Of a stretch of DNA of 42,994 nucleotides, positions 16,900-24,260 are shown piece by piece. Source of the stretch: an uncultured Planctomycetaceae bacterium (GTDB lineage Bacteria > Planctomycetota > Planctomycetia > Planctomycetales > Planctomycetaceae). The notes beneath the pieces were generated by a model, which saw only the letters and a list, made by a program, of their open reading frames with translations, was not told where the DNA came from and made no database searches. Position numbers and translations under genes: made by a program. The stretch covers positions 1-42,994 of the forward strand of contig CAJWGB010000017.1 of NCBI GenBank assembly GCA_913031625.1. Reading direction: 5' to 3'. The stretch's first letter is position 1. Each line of letters begins with the position of its first letter.

Positions 16900-18522
16900 T
16901 TACGCTGCTGCTGCGTCCGGGGTATCGTCAAACGTCTGATCGACCACTGCCGCACCAACTGAGTCGCCAAATGCGTTTGTGGCCGTGCGGAACCGGTCCA
17001 GCAGCCAATCGATCGGCAGAATCAGAGGCAGGTATTCTGTCGGCAACCCGACCGCATTCAGCACGATCAACATCGTCACCAGGCCCGCTTCCGGTATGCC
17101 TGCGGCACCAATCGCGGCGAGAGTAGCCGTGACAGCAATCAACAGCTGTTCCTGAAACCCAAAGACAAACTCTGGATTGGCAGCCGAGTAAATCTGAGCC
17201 ATAAAGATGGCTGCTGCTGCCTCATAGAGGGCTGTTCCGTCCATGTTGATGGTCGCCCCCAGCGGCAACACGAACTCCACCGAACGGCGAGAGACTCCGG
17301 CATTCTGCTCCGCACATTCCATCGTCACCGGCAGCGTGGCCGAAGAACTCGCCGTCGAAAACGCCGTCAAAATGGCATCTGACATCGCTCGATAGAATGG
17401 CAACGGGTTTCGTTTTGTGAAGATCCACAGGATTAACGGCAAGGAGACAAAGAAGTGAAATCCAAGTCCGACCATCACGGTCGCTACATACGTCCCAAGA
17501 CTAGCGATCTTCTCCCAGCCACTGACTGGCGGCTTTTCGGGCACAAATCTGTCTGTCTTGCTGCCCTCCCCAATATCGATCACTACGGGCTTCTCGGCCG
17601 TCGCATCTGCTTCTGTCGCTGCCAGCTGAAATGACGTTCCACTCTTTCGAACGGCAAAATAGATCTTGCCATCCTCAAGACCATCGATTGTTTCCTCACC
17701 CGCCTTGTAGGTCACTTTCGCGGCGTTCCGAACACCATGAGCACCCTTAAAGGAGATCGAATCTCGATTGACGTCTACGATCGGTACAGCATCAGCTATT
17801 CCTTCGCCATCAAGAAAGAACTTGCCAAACGATGATGCCACCAGACAGAAGATTCCGATCGGAGCAAACTTCATCAACAGCATTACGAAACTCATCATCG
17901 CGTCGTTGATACTGACGATGAATGTGCGAATCGTCTCGGATCTCCTCCCCATCGTCGTCAGCATGCCCGCAAAGACGATGCTGAACACGATCAGCGGCAG
18001 GAGGTCGGCTGAAACCATCGAACCCAGAAGATTGTCCGTGAACAGCATCAACACCATCTTGTGGAAGATGTCTCCGATGTTCCGCGGCCCATCTTCTGAA
18101 TTACTGGTCTCCTCGACCTGCTCTTCGTAGTCCGTTGTATCAGCGCTCTCCATCAGACTGTCGGCATCGATGCCGACTCCTGGAGCAAACAGGTTCACCA
18201 CTATGACACCCGTCCCCACCGCGAGGATCGTCGTCATCAGGTAATAGCCCACGGCAGCAAGGCCTGGTTTTCCGAGTTTACGAACGTCGCCCAGACCAAG
18301 GATCCCACTCATCACACTGGCCATGACCAGCGGCACCACCACCATCATCAACAGTCGCAAAAAAACTTCGCCGCCCAGTTTCAGGCTGACGGCGGCGGCT
18401 GGAGCTAACCATGCCAATAGCAACGCCGCGATAATGGACCCTATCATGAACAAGGTATGACCTGATCCTGATTTTGGCTTGTGCTCTTCTGACTCTGTCT
18501 GGGACGACGTGTTTTCCGACAT
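16900..18522 (-). CDS. Dicarboxylate/amino acid:cation symporter (DAACS) with an inserted domain
   Basis: 540 residues, about 110 more than usual for the family. DAACS/GltPh-type carriers take up dicarboxylates or amino acids with Na+ or H+ across the inner membrane. Seen here: TM1-TM3 (about 21-110), the serine-rich hairpin STASSSATLPVT (390-401), the NMDGTAL motif (426-432) in TM7 and the second hairpin AIGAAGIPEAGLV. Two insertions stand out. One is an acidic loop at ~117-148. The other is a ~95-residue block at ~240-335 between conserved membrane segments, with the pattern DSISFKGAHGVRNAAKVTYK ... GLEDGKIYFAVRKSGTSFQLA. That pattern resembles repeats found in large surface adhesin-like proteins. 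Substrate cannot be told from sequence. It is upstream of mfd on the same strand. Confidence 0.9.
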   Translation of the reverse strand: MSENTSSQTESEEHKPKSGSGHTLFMIGSIIAALLLAWLAPAAAVSLKLGGEVFLRLLMMVVVPLVMASVMSGILGLGDVRKLGKPGLAAVGYYLMTTILAVGTGVIVVNLFAPGVGIDADSLMESADTTDYEEQVEETSNSEDGPRNIGDIFHKMVLMLFTDNLLGSMVSADLLPLIVFSIVFAGMLTTMGRRSETIRTFIVSINDAMMSFVMLLMKFAPIGIFCLVASSFGKFFLDGEGIADAVPIVDVNRDSISFKGAHGVRNAAKVTYKAGEETIDGLEDGKIYFAVRKSGTSFQLAATEADATAEKPVVIDIGEGSKTDRFVPEKPPVSGWEKIASLGTYVATVMVGLGFHFFVSLPLILWIFTKRNPLPFYRAMSDAILTAFSTASSSATLPVTMECAEQNAGVSRRSVEFVLPLGATINMDGTALYEAAAAIFMAQIYSAANPEFVFGFQEQLLIAVTATLAAIGAAGIPEAGLVTMLIVLNAVGLPTEYLPLILPIDWLLDRFRTATNAFGDSVGAAVVDQTFDDTPDAAAA

Positions 18523-18946
18523 ACTTAGCCTCTCTACAGGAATTCAAATGTGCTGGAGCCCCATGCAGTTGCTCCATGCTTTATGCGCCATACGGTACTG
18601 GACTGTCACTGCTGACGTGAGTTTCTGCCCATTTTATCGAACCAGATGAAAGCGGCGACGAACAGCATGCTCAGACAGATCAAACACTGATCCGTATGAC
18701 CAGAACCATCCTGCAAAATCCTGCTCCGATGAGGCTATTGCCTGACGGAGCGGGGTTTCCCGAGACGGTGTGTCTACGCCCCAACGTTGATTTTGACTAC
18801 TTTGGTCACAGAAATCCTCTCATTGAGATGGGGAAGTACCCGACGTCGGAGGTGCAGCCTGCAGCTCTTTGTCCGTATGACAACCGAGTGAAGCGATGGC
18901 CGTTTCGCCGCTGATCTTATGACCTCGTTCCTCTCCGCCAGTCTGC
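18523..18946. other. Intergenic region, nothing recognised
   Basis: 424 bp between the symporter start and the sulfatase stop. Only short ORFs without family resemblance were found. The symporter promoter should lie near 18530-18650 but I could not assign it. Confidence 0.5.
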
Positions 18947-20695
18947 TTACTTCACTCGTCGCAGAAGCAGGAGTCGAAAGTCCATCACACTGTCCCGCGC
19001 GATCCCTGTCGCCTTAAGCGTCAGTGTTCCCTTCCCCGCTTCTAGCTTGATCTCTCCGAGTGTCATACGGCCCCAATTCTGCTCGTACGACTCGACTCGC
19101 TTAAACCTATCCTCTGCCGCTCCTACGATTTCAGAGGGATGTGCTTTACTGATCTGACCACTGAGACGACTGCCGTTGAAGCTCAGTTCAATTGTGGAAC
19201 CTTGCTGCCCTTCCGGGCACGAATAGAAGATCTCTGCCTCGTATTGTCCGGAAGTTAACACTGTGGCGTCCCATGTGATGCTGTCGTCCGTGGACGTCCA
19301 GTTTCCAAAGTACGAACTATTCGGGAATCTATTCGACCGTTTAATGTTGCCGTGAGTGATGGCATCACGAGCTGGCAGCTGCGTCAGTGGCGTGTCGGGG
19401 TGGGCGATTACGAATGGTCGTTGATCATCGTCGTAGCCCGGCAACACTGTCTGCCGGAATTCGTCGGTCGCGGCCTTGAGTCGAGCTGTCACCTTCGGAT
19501 ACCGCCTGGCGATGTTGGTTCGCTGCCCGGGATCTTTCGTCAGATCAAAGAGCGATCCACTGTTGTCGAAACGATACGGTCCAGACTTTGCGCTCACCCT
19601 GTTCCGCCAGTGGGAGATGATGATTCGGTCATCTGGAGTGTCATCCTGACCGGCGATCACCCGGGACAAATCTGTGCCGTCAAACGGCTTCTCATTGACT
19701 GTGTTGATGCCCGCCATCGCGGCCAGCGTCGGATGTAGATCAATGGCGGCCCCGTTTCGCGTTACGGTGTGGCCTGCTTTGATCCTTGACGGCCAGCGAA
19801 TGTGACACGGAGAGCGGACACCCCCTTCGTCTGTTGATCCCTTGCGACCCTTCATGTCACCATTCCAGCGGGAACCATTGGGCCCGTTATCGCAGAAGTA
19901 AACCACTATGGTGTTGTCTGCCTTTCCCGTTTCCTCCAGGGTCTCCAGAAGTCGCCCGACGTTGTAATCAATGTTTTCGCACATCGCCAAAGCGGCCCGG
20001 ATGTGCTGCAGGTTCTCCTTCTTCTGATCCCGATTGTGTCGCTTCAGGTCGAAGTCCTTGAACTTATTCCACCAGCGATCCGGCACCTGCATCGGAGAGT
20101 GGGGAGTGTTGTACGGCAGATAAATGAAGAACGGATCCTCTGATTCTGCCTTAATGTAGTCGATCGCGTGATCCGTCAGATCATCGATGATGAATCCTTT
20201 ACCGGTCACCATGTCATTATTGTGATCCAGCAGAGGGCTCCAGTAGTGTCCCCAATGCCCCGAACAGAAGCCGTAGTATTCCTCAAACCCCCGCGCGTTG
20301 GGATGATATGGAAACTGCATACCGTTGTGCCATTTCCCAAACGCTGCGGTGCGGTAACCCGCCTCCTGGAAGGATTGTCCGATCGTCACCTCGTCAAGAT
20401 CGAGCCGCTCTCCACCCGCTGACGTGCTGTAAACTCCGCCACGCGGGTGATAACGCCCTGTCAAAAACTCGGCCCGTGTTGGCGAACAGACCGGACACAC
20501 ATAGAACCGTTCGAATGAAACTCCCTCACGGGCGATGCGATCGACGTTTGGTGTCTCCAGATTAGTGTTTCCATTGAATGACAGATCCCCCCAGCCCTGA
20601 TCGTCTGTGAGGATCACCAATACGTTCGGCCGCTCAGCGACGACTGCTGGAATCAGACATGACAGGGACAGGAACACTAATGAAATACGAGACAT
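18947..20695 (-). CDS. Secreted sulfatase (formylglycine type)
   Basis: About 582 residues from an ATG at 20695, which follows GGAA by 7 nt and gives a clean signal peptide (MSRISLVFLSLSCLIPAVVA). The frame could extend to 20731, but those 12 residues spoil the signal. The sulfatase domain spans about 20-450: RPNVLVILTDDQGWGDL with the metal-binding Asp pair, the CSPTR motif whose Cys (residue 70) is oxidised to formylglycine, LTGRYHPR, FGKWHNG, and FCDNGP with the second metal ligands. It hydrolyses a sulfate ester, and in planctomycetes the substrate is typically an algal sulfated polysaccharide. The last ~130 residues, after DAITHGNIKRSNRFPNSSYF, form a separate beta-rich module (TWDATVLTSGQYEAEIFYSC ... 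GTLTLKATG) likely to be carbohydrate-facing. The maturation enzyme is not in this window. Confidence 0.93.
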   Translation of the reverse strand: MSRISLVFLSLSCLIPAVVAERPNVLVILTDDQGWGDLSFNGNTNLETPNVDRIAREGVSFERFYVCPVCSPTRAEFLTGRYHPRGGVYSTSAGGERLDLDEVTIGQSFQEAGYRTAAFGKWHNGMQFPYHPNARGFEEYYGFCSGHWGHYWSPLLDHNNDMVTGKGFIIDDLTDHAIDYIKAESEDPFFIYLPYNTPHSPMQVPDRWWNKFKDFDLKRHNRDQKKENLQHIRAALAMCENIDYNVGRLLETLEETGKADNTIVVYFCDNGPNGSRWNGDMKGRKGSTDEGGVRSPCHIRWPSRIKAGHTVTRNGAAIDLHPTLAAMAGINTVNEKPFDGTDLSRVIAGQDDTPDDRIIISHWRNRVSAKSGPYRFDNSGSLFDLTKDPGQRTNIARRYPKVTARLKAATDEFRQTVLPGYDDDQRPFVIAHPDTPLTQLPARDAITHGNIKRSNRFPNSSYFGNWTSTDDSITWDATVLTSGQYEAEIFYSCPEGQQGSTIELSFNGSRLSGQISKAHPSEIVGAAEDRFKRVESYEQNWGRMTLGEIKLEAGKGTLTLKATGIARDSVMDFRLLLLRRVK

Positions 20696-20799
20696 AGAGA
20701 ATTCCATTACTACCGCTTTGTGCGCGTTCAATTTAAGTTTGCTGGTCTGCCGGAAGGGAAGCCCGAAGTATGAGCGACGGATCTGCTCGGGCTGCCAGC

Positions 20800-22362
20800 C
20801 TAAGCGTTCTCGTGCTTTCTGACCACCAGTAACACGGGCGCTGTCGGTTTGTCTGGCTGACTGTTGAAGCGTTCCAGATCATAGTTCTCTGGAAGCCCGG
20901 ACAACAGGTTGTGAACCGCGTTGAACTCTTCCGGCCCGCCGTCGTGTCCCCGATAGCACAGCACCGTCAGTACTCCGCCCGGCCTGAGTACAGCGATTGC
21001 ACCTTCGAGAGCCGGTATCGTCGTGCTGGCTCGCGTGATCACGGACTTATCCGCGCGAGGCAAATATCCCAAATTGAACATCACAGCCGCGACACCAGAT
21101 TCTGCCTCTCGCGTCAGTGTCTCATGACCCTGCTTAATCAACCTGACGTTCTCCAGACCCTTTGCCTCCAGCCGTTTTCTCGTGGAGTCGATCGCCTGCT
21201 GTTGGAGATCAAACCCCAGAACTCGGCCGCTCGTTCCGACTGACTCCGCAAGGAAACACGTATCGAATCCGTTTCCTACCGTGGCATCGATCACAAAGTC
21301 TCCTGTCCTCAGCGCTTTACCCACGATCTGCTGAGCTCGTTGAGTCAACGGACGCTGTCGCTCCGGTGGCCGAATGCGAGACACACAGCGTTCCCTTGAT
21401 ATCTCTTCCTGCCCTCTCATCCGTGCCGTCAGCTCGGCTGCTGCACGAGGTGCCCGAAGGCTGCCTTTCGAGCCGAGCCCGTTGAGTATCCACACACTGG
21501 CATGCTCGGGATGCCTTCCCAACACTGGCAGGTAGTCCTTCATCGTCGGCCGGATGGCTGCTCGATGATCGATCAGACTCACTTCAGCGTCGACCAGATC
21601 TGCCAGCCGATGTGCGATCTCCTGTCGACCTGTTTCAGTGGGCTGATTCTCAAGGTACTCCCAATCGTATGTGCTCCCCACTCGTTGCTGATCACCGTCC
21701 GGGGCAATCCAAATTCCCGCATGCACTACTCTGGTCTGTGAATAGCCGTCGATGCTGACGTCCAAAATGTCTCCTCGGGACGGATTGTTCGGCACATCGG
21801 GAAACAAGGCTGTCTTTGCTGCACCAGTTGCCAGAATCAGGACGTCCGCTGTCGCTGCCAGTCCCGGAAACTTCAACGGCTGGTCGATCGAAAATCGGCT
21901 AAGATCGATTCGCTGACAGCAATATTGCCCTCTGTCAGTGAACCAGTTTCGAGTGGCCTCCAGATAGGTTCCTACGTCTAACCGTGCGGCTGGCTCCATA
22001 CAGACAGCATCAAAGGGTCGCTCCTGCCCAGTCAGCTTGATGGATTTCCGCGGAAACTCCTGTGATTCCGGCACTCGGAGACGATACATCGGCTCTTCAG
22101 AGAAGAAGGATCTTCCAGTGACCTGCTCCACCCTCCGATAGAACTCCACTGCCGCCTGCCAGTCCTGCGCATAATCCGGCGCCTGTGCCATCCGCTTGCC
22201 CGTATAGGGTGTGATAAGACCAGCCGAGACTCGAGAGGCTGTCGCCGGCTGCTCATCGTCGACAATGACAAGTGACTGTCCCTGCCAGTGCATCTGCCAT
22301 GCGATAGCCGACCCGGCGAGTCCCTGTCCAACGATCAGATTCTGTACGTGAGTCTCCGGCAC
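20800..22362 (-). CDS. Fused FAD-dependent oxidoreductase and MnmM/YtqB-type methyltransferase, probable tRNA mnm5U synthesis enzyme
   Basis: 520 residues in one uninterrupted frame from a GTG at 22362. Residues 1-~320 are a DAO-type FAD oxidoreductase: GQGLAG (12-17), AGLITPYTGKRM, AIRPTMKDYLPVLG (269-282) and LGSKGSLRAPRAAAELTARM (296-315), the last two resembling the C-terminal oxidase half of MnmC. Residues ~330-520 are a SAM methyltransferase of the rRNA_methylase/YtqB family: VIDATVGNGFDTCFLAE (357-373), VMFNLGYLPRADKSVITRAS (427-446), LCYRGHDGGPEEFNAV (468-483). Known: E. coli MnmC joins a methyltransferase and an oxidoreductase to turn cmnm5U into mnm5U at the tRNA wobble base, and B. 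subtilis YtqB is MnmM, the methyltransferase for that second step. Inference: this fusion does both steps with a non-MnmC methyltransferase at the opposite end. Confidence 0.85.
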   Translation of the reverse strand: MPETHVQNLIVGQGLAGSAIAWQMHWQGQSLVIVDDEQPATASRVSAGLITPYTGKRMAQAPDYAQDWQAAVEFYRRVEQVTGRSFFSEEPMYRLRVPESQEFPRKSIKLTGQERPFDAVCMEPAARLDVGTYLEATRNWFTDRGQYCCQRIDLSRFSIDQPLKFPGLAATADVLILATGAAKTALFPDVPNNPSRGDILDVSIDGYSQTRVVHAGIWIAPDGDQQRVGSTYDWEYLENQPTETGRQEIAHRLADLVDAEVSLIDHRAAIRPTMKDYLPVLGRHPEHASVWILNGLGSKGSLRAPRAAAELTARMRGQEEISRERCVSRIRPPERQRPLTQRAQQIVGKALRTGDFVIDATVGNGFDTCFLAESVGTSGRVLGFDLQQQAIDSTRKRLEAKGLENVRLIKQGHETLTREAESGVAAVMFNLGYLPRADKSVITRASTTIPALEGAIAVLRPGGVLTVLCYRGHDGGPEEFNAVHNLLSGLPENYDLERFNSQPDKPTAPVLLVVRKHENA

Positions 22363-22476
22363 GGCTTGCTATCATTATGTGGCGACGGATACGGCCTATA
22401 CGGCCGCTTGCTTAGTGGTTGGGTCAATCGTATCCTCGCAGCTTCCTTACTTCCTCGCGATCATCGGAGTCATCCC

Positions 22477-23784
22477 ATGACCAGTCAATCAAGACGCTCG
22501 TTTCTTCAAACCTCGGCCGCGGGTATCGCTGCCGGGATGTATGCCACGCATACTGAAGCCGCTCCCTCCAAAAACCCCCTGGAAAAGCTCAACATCGGCT
22601 GTATTGGTACAGCAAACCGCGCAGCGGCTGATGTCGATGGAGTCATCTCAGAAAACCTGGTTGCGATCTGCGACGTAGACTCCCGATATCTGGAACTGGG
22701 TAAGAAGAAGCTTACCGACCGCAAGGGACTGGAACCTCGCACTTATGTCGACTATCGCGAAATGCTCGACAAGGAAGGCGACAAGATCGACGCAGTGACT
22801 GTCGCGACCACCGACCACCATCACGCTCCAGCGAGCATTCGAGCTATTCGAGCCGGCAAGCATGTCTACTGCGAAAAGCCGCTGACCCACACTGTTCAGG
22901 AAGCTCGCATTATCGCGGAAGCCGCCGCCGAAAAGGGTGTTGCTACTCAGCTGGGTACTCAGATCCACGCGGGAGAAAATTACCGGCGGGTAGTCGAGAT
23001 CATCCAGAGTGGTGCTATCGGCGACGTCACCGACGTTCACGTCTGGGTCGGCAAAGCATGGGGAATTACCAAGCAGACAGGTGAAGAATCTGCTCCACCA
23101 GACACCCTGAACTGGGACATCTGGCTGGGCGCTGCTCCTGAACGCCCTTATGTCGCTGGTCGATACCACCCAGCCCAATGGCGACGCTACTGGGACTTTG
23201 GAGCGGGCACCCTCGGCGACATGGGCTGTCACTACATGGACCTGCCGTTCTGGGCTCTGAAACTTCGTCACCCGATCTTCTGCGAAGCGGAAGGCGCCGA
23301 AGTGCATCCAGACATGGCTCCGACCGGACTGACGGTTCGCTACAAGTTCCCGGCTCGCGGCGACATGGTGGCCTGTAACCTGACATGGCACGATGGTGAC
23401 CGAATTCCTCGCGAAGTGGCGGGCGAACGAGTACCGGCAAACGGCGTCATGTTTATTGGTACCGAAGGAAAGATGTTTGCGGATTACGGCCGCTACCGAC
23501 TGTTCCCGTCAGACAGGTTTTCTGACTTCGAACCACCGGAAAAGTCGATTCCCAAATCAATCGGTCACCATCAGGAATGGATCAAGGCCTGCAAAGACGG
23601 GTCTCCCACCACCTGTAACTTTGATTACTCTGGTGCTTTGACGGAATCCGTGCTTCTCGGCACCGTCGCCTATCGAACAGGCAAGCCACTGGAGTGGGAT
23701 GCAAAGAACCTGACCGCAGCCAACAACAAAGCTGCTGATGCTCTGATCAGCAAAGAATATCGAGCAGGCTGGGAAGTTGAGTAA
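22477..23784 (+). CDS. Tat-exported Gfo/Idh/MocA-family oxidoreductase
   Basis: 435 residues from the ATG at 22477, chosen because GGAG lies 7 nt before it and it begins with a twin-arginine signal (SRRSFLQTSAAG, RR at 6-7); the frame extends upstream but without signal or sense. The mature protein has an N-terminal Rossmann fold (LNIGCIGTANRAAADV, 38-53; ICDVDSRY) and the family motif CEKPLTHT with EKP at 133-135, followed by the C-terminal alpha/beta substrate domain (GDMGCHYMDLPFWALKL). Family knowledge: NAD(P)-dependent oxidation, reduction or lyase chemistry on sugars. Secreted members are numerous in Planctomycetota and their substrates are largely unknown. It is divergent from the fused oxidoreductase-methyltransferase gene across a 114-bp spacer, and ends at a strong terminator. 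Confidence 0.92.
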   Translation: MTSQSRRSFLQTSAAGIAAGMYATHTEAAPSKNPLEKLNIGCIGTANRAAADVDGVISENLVAICDVDSRYLELGKKKLTDRKGLEPRTYVDYREMLDKEGDKIDAVTVATTDHHHAPASIRAIRAGKHVYCEKPLTHTVQEARIIAEAAAEKGVATQLGTQIHAGENYRRVVEIIQSGAIGDVTDVHVWVGKAWGITKQTGEESAPPDTLNWDIWLGAAPERPYVAGRYHPAQWRRYWDFGAGTLGDMGCHYMDLPFWALKLRHPIFCEAEGAEVHPDMAPTGLTVRYKFPARGDMVACNLTWHDGDRIPREVAGERVPANGVMFIGTEGKMFADYGRYRLFPSDRFSDFEPPEKSIPKSIGHHQEWIKACKDGSPTTCNFDYSGALTESVLLGTVAYRTGKPLEWDAKNLTAANNKAADALISKEYRAGWEVE

Positions 23785-23808
23785 TTGGCTTCAGCGTCCA
23801 AACGAAAC

Positions 23809-23844
23809 AAGCCCGGTCAGTTAATGACCGGGCTTTTGTTTTTT
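23809..23844 (+). terminator. Rho-independent terminator of the Gfo/Idh/MocA gene
   Basis: A perfect 11-bp stem, AAGCCCGGTCA (23809-23819) with TGACCGGGCTT (23825-23835), around the loop GTTAA, followed by TTGTTTTTT-like sequence. It begins 24 nt after the stop codon. The strongest terminator in the window. Confidence 0.93.
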
Positions 23845-23968
23845 GATGGTTAAACTTTGTTCGCTAAGGGGAGGCTGCTGAACTTCAGTTTCTTGAGTCC
23901 AGTTTTCTCAAAGAGAGTTATCTCTTTAAGAGTCAGCCAGGTTTGGAACAGGGTTCTGTGAAGTGACC

Positions 23969-24011
23969 AAAATATCTAAACAACAAAATTAAAAAGTAGT
24001 AGTAGTAGAAG
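23969..24011 (+). promoter_or_regulatory. AT-rich tract followed by TAG trinucleotides (possible unwinding element and DnaA-trios)
   Basis: A run of A-rich sequence ending AAAAAG, then TAG x4 and AAG, read 5' to 3' on the plus strand. In the Bacillus-type origin as I recall it, the strand carrying the TAG trios reads AT-rich, trios, GC-rich spacer, reverse-orientation box, which is the order seen here. It could also be a chance microsatellite. Confidence 0.45.
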
Positions 24012-24024
24012 GAAGAGCGACAAG

Positions 24025-24033
24025 TGTTGATAA
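24025..24033 (-). promoter_or_regulatory. DnaA-box-like site TTATCAACA
   Basis: TGTTGATAA on the plus strand, which is TTATCAACA on the minus strand, one mismatch from TTATCCACA. It is 16 nt from the last TAG of the trio run and in the orientation expected for loading DnaA onto that strand. Confidence 0.5.
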
Positions 24034-24153
24034 GTGGCTATCAGAGCGACGCAAATAGAAGCTGATGAAAGGGTTATATCAATCTCGCCACGGGGATAAA
24101 CAGTCGCCAGGCACGGCACAACTGATGACAAGCCGGTGAACAAAAGGAGATCG

Positions 24154-24162
24154 TTATCCACA
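24154..24162 (+). promoter_or_regulatory. Perfect consensus DnaA box TTATCCACA
   Basis: An exact match to the widely conserved 9-mer. I noticed no other exact copy in this window. Confidence 0.6.
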
Positions 24163-24194
24163 CATTCAGACTGACAGAAAACGGTGTTGAATAA

Positions 24195-24212
24195 CGGGGC
24201 AATCAGGCCCCG
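24195..24212. repeat. GC-rich REP-like hairpin
   Basis: CGGGGC (24195-24200) and GCCCCG (24207-24212) around a 6-nt loop, flanked by GGCTATTTCC. On the minus strand this reads AGCCGGGGCCTGATTGCCCCG, similar in build to the hairpin at 16861 read on the minus strand (GTAGCCGGGGTCTGTGACCC). Confidence 0.5.
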
Positions 24213-24235
24213 GCTATTTCCAGGTTTGATCACCC

Positions 24236-24259
24236 GTTATCAACAACATTGTTGATAAC
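24236..24259. promoter_or_regulatory. Palindrome of two opposed DnaA-box-like sites
   Basis: GTTATCAACAA and TTGTTGATAAC are exact reverse complements separated by 2 nt. Each arm contains TTATCAACA, the same variant as at 24025. It ends 1 nt from the stop codon of the leftward LRR gene, so an alternative reading is a 3' hairpin of that transcript; however it is AT-rich and has no T tract after it in that direction. Confidence 0.5.
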
Positions 24260-24260
24260 C

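Larger units (their letters stand above)
23969..24258. other. Candidate replication origin (oriC-like) region
   Basis: Non-coding region between convergent genes. Elements in order: an A+T tract 23969-23995 (24 of 27 bases A/T), four TAG trinucleotides at 23997-24008 followed by AAG, a 16-nt more GC-rich spacer, a DnaA-box-like TGTTGATAA at 24025-24033, a perfect TTATCCACA at 24154-24162, and an 11-bp palindrome at 24236-24259 made of two opposed TTATCAACA sites. Known: the bacterial basal unwinding module consists of a DnaA box, a GC-rich spacer, tandem DnaA-trios (TAG-type on one strand) and an AT-rich unwinding tract, in this order and strand sense. dnaA, dnaN and gidA are not in the window, so the call rests on motif architecture. 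A 7-bp hairpin (23910-23927, AAAGAGA/TCTCTTT) lies just to the left. Confidence 0.5.

Noticed and set aside
16761-16970. Longer N-terminus for Mfd
   Set aside because: The extra 70 residues overlap the upstream symporter gene, run through REP-like hairpins and do not resemble Mfd; the ATG at 16760 gives the normal length.
18696-18914. 72-codon plus-strand ORF between the symporter and sulfatase genes
   Set aside because: No family resemblance, poor start context, composition like non-coding DNA.
22288-22476. Longer N-terminus for the Gfo/Idh/MocA protein
   Set aside because: It would overlap the divergent fused gene and hide the Tat signal; ATG 22477 has a good ribosome binding site.
23976-24233. 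85-codon minus-strand ORF in the origin-like spacer
   Set aside because: Low-complexity sequence from the A-rich and TAG tracts, no ribosome binding site, no family resemblance.
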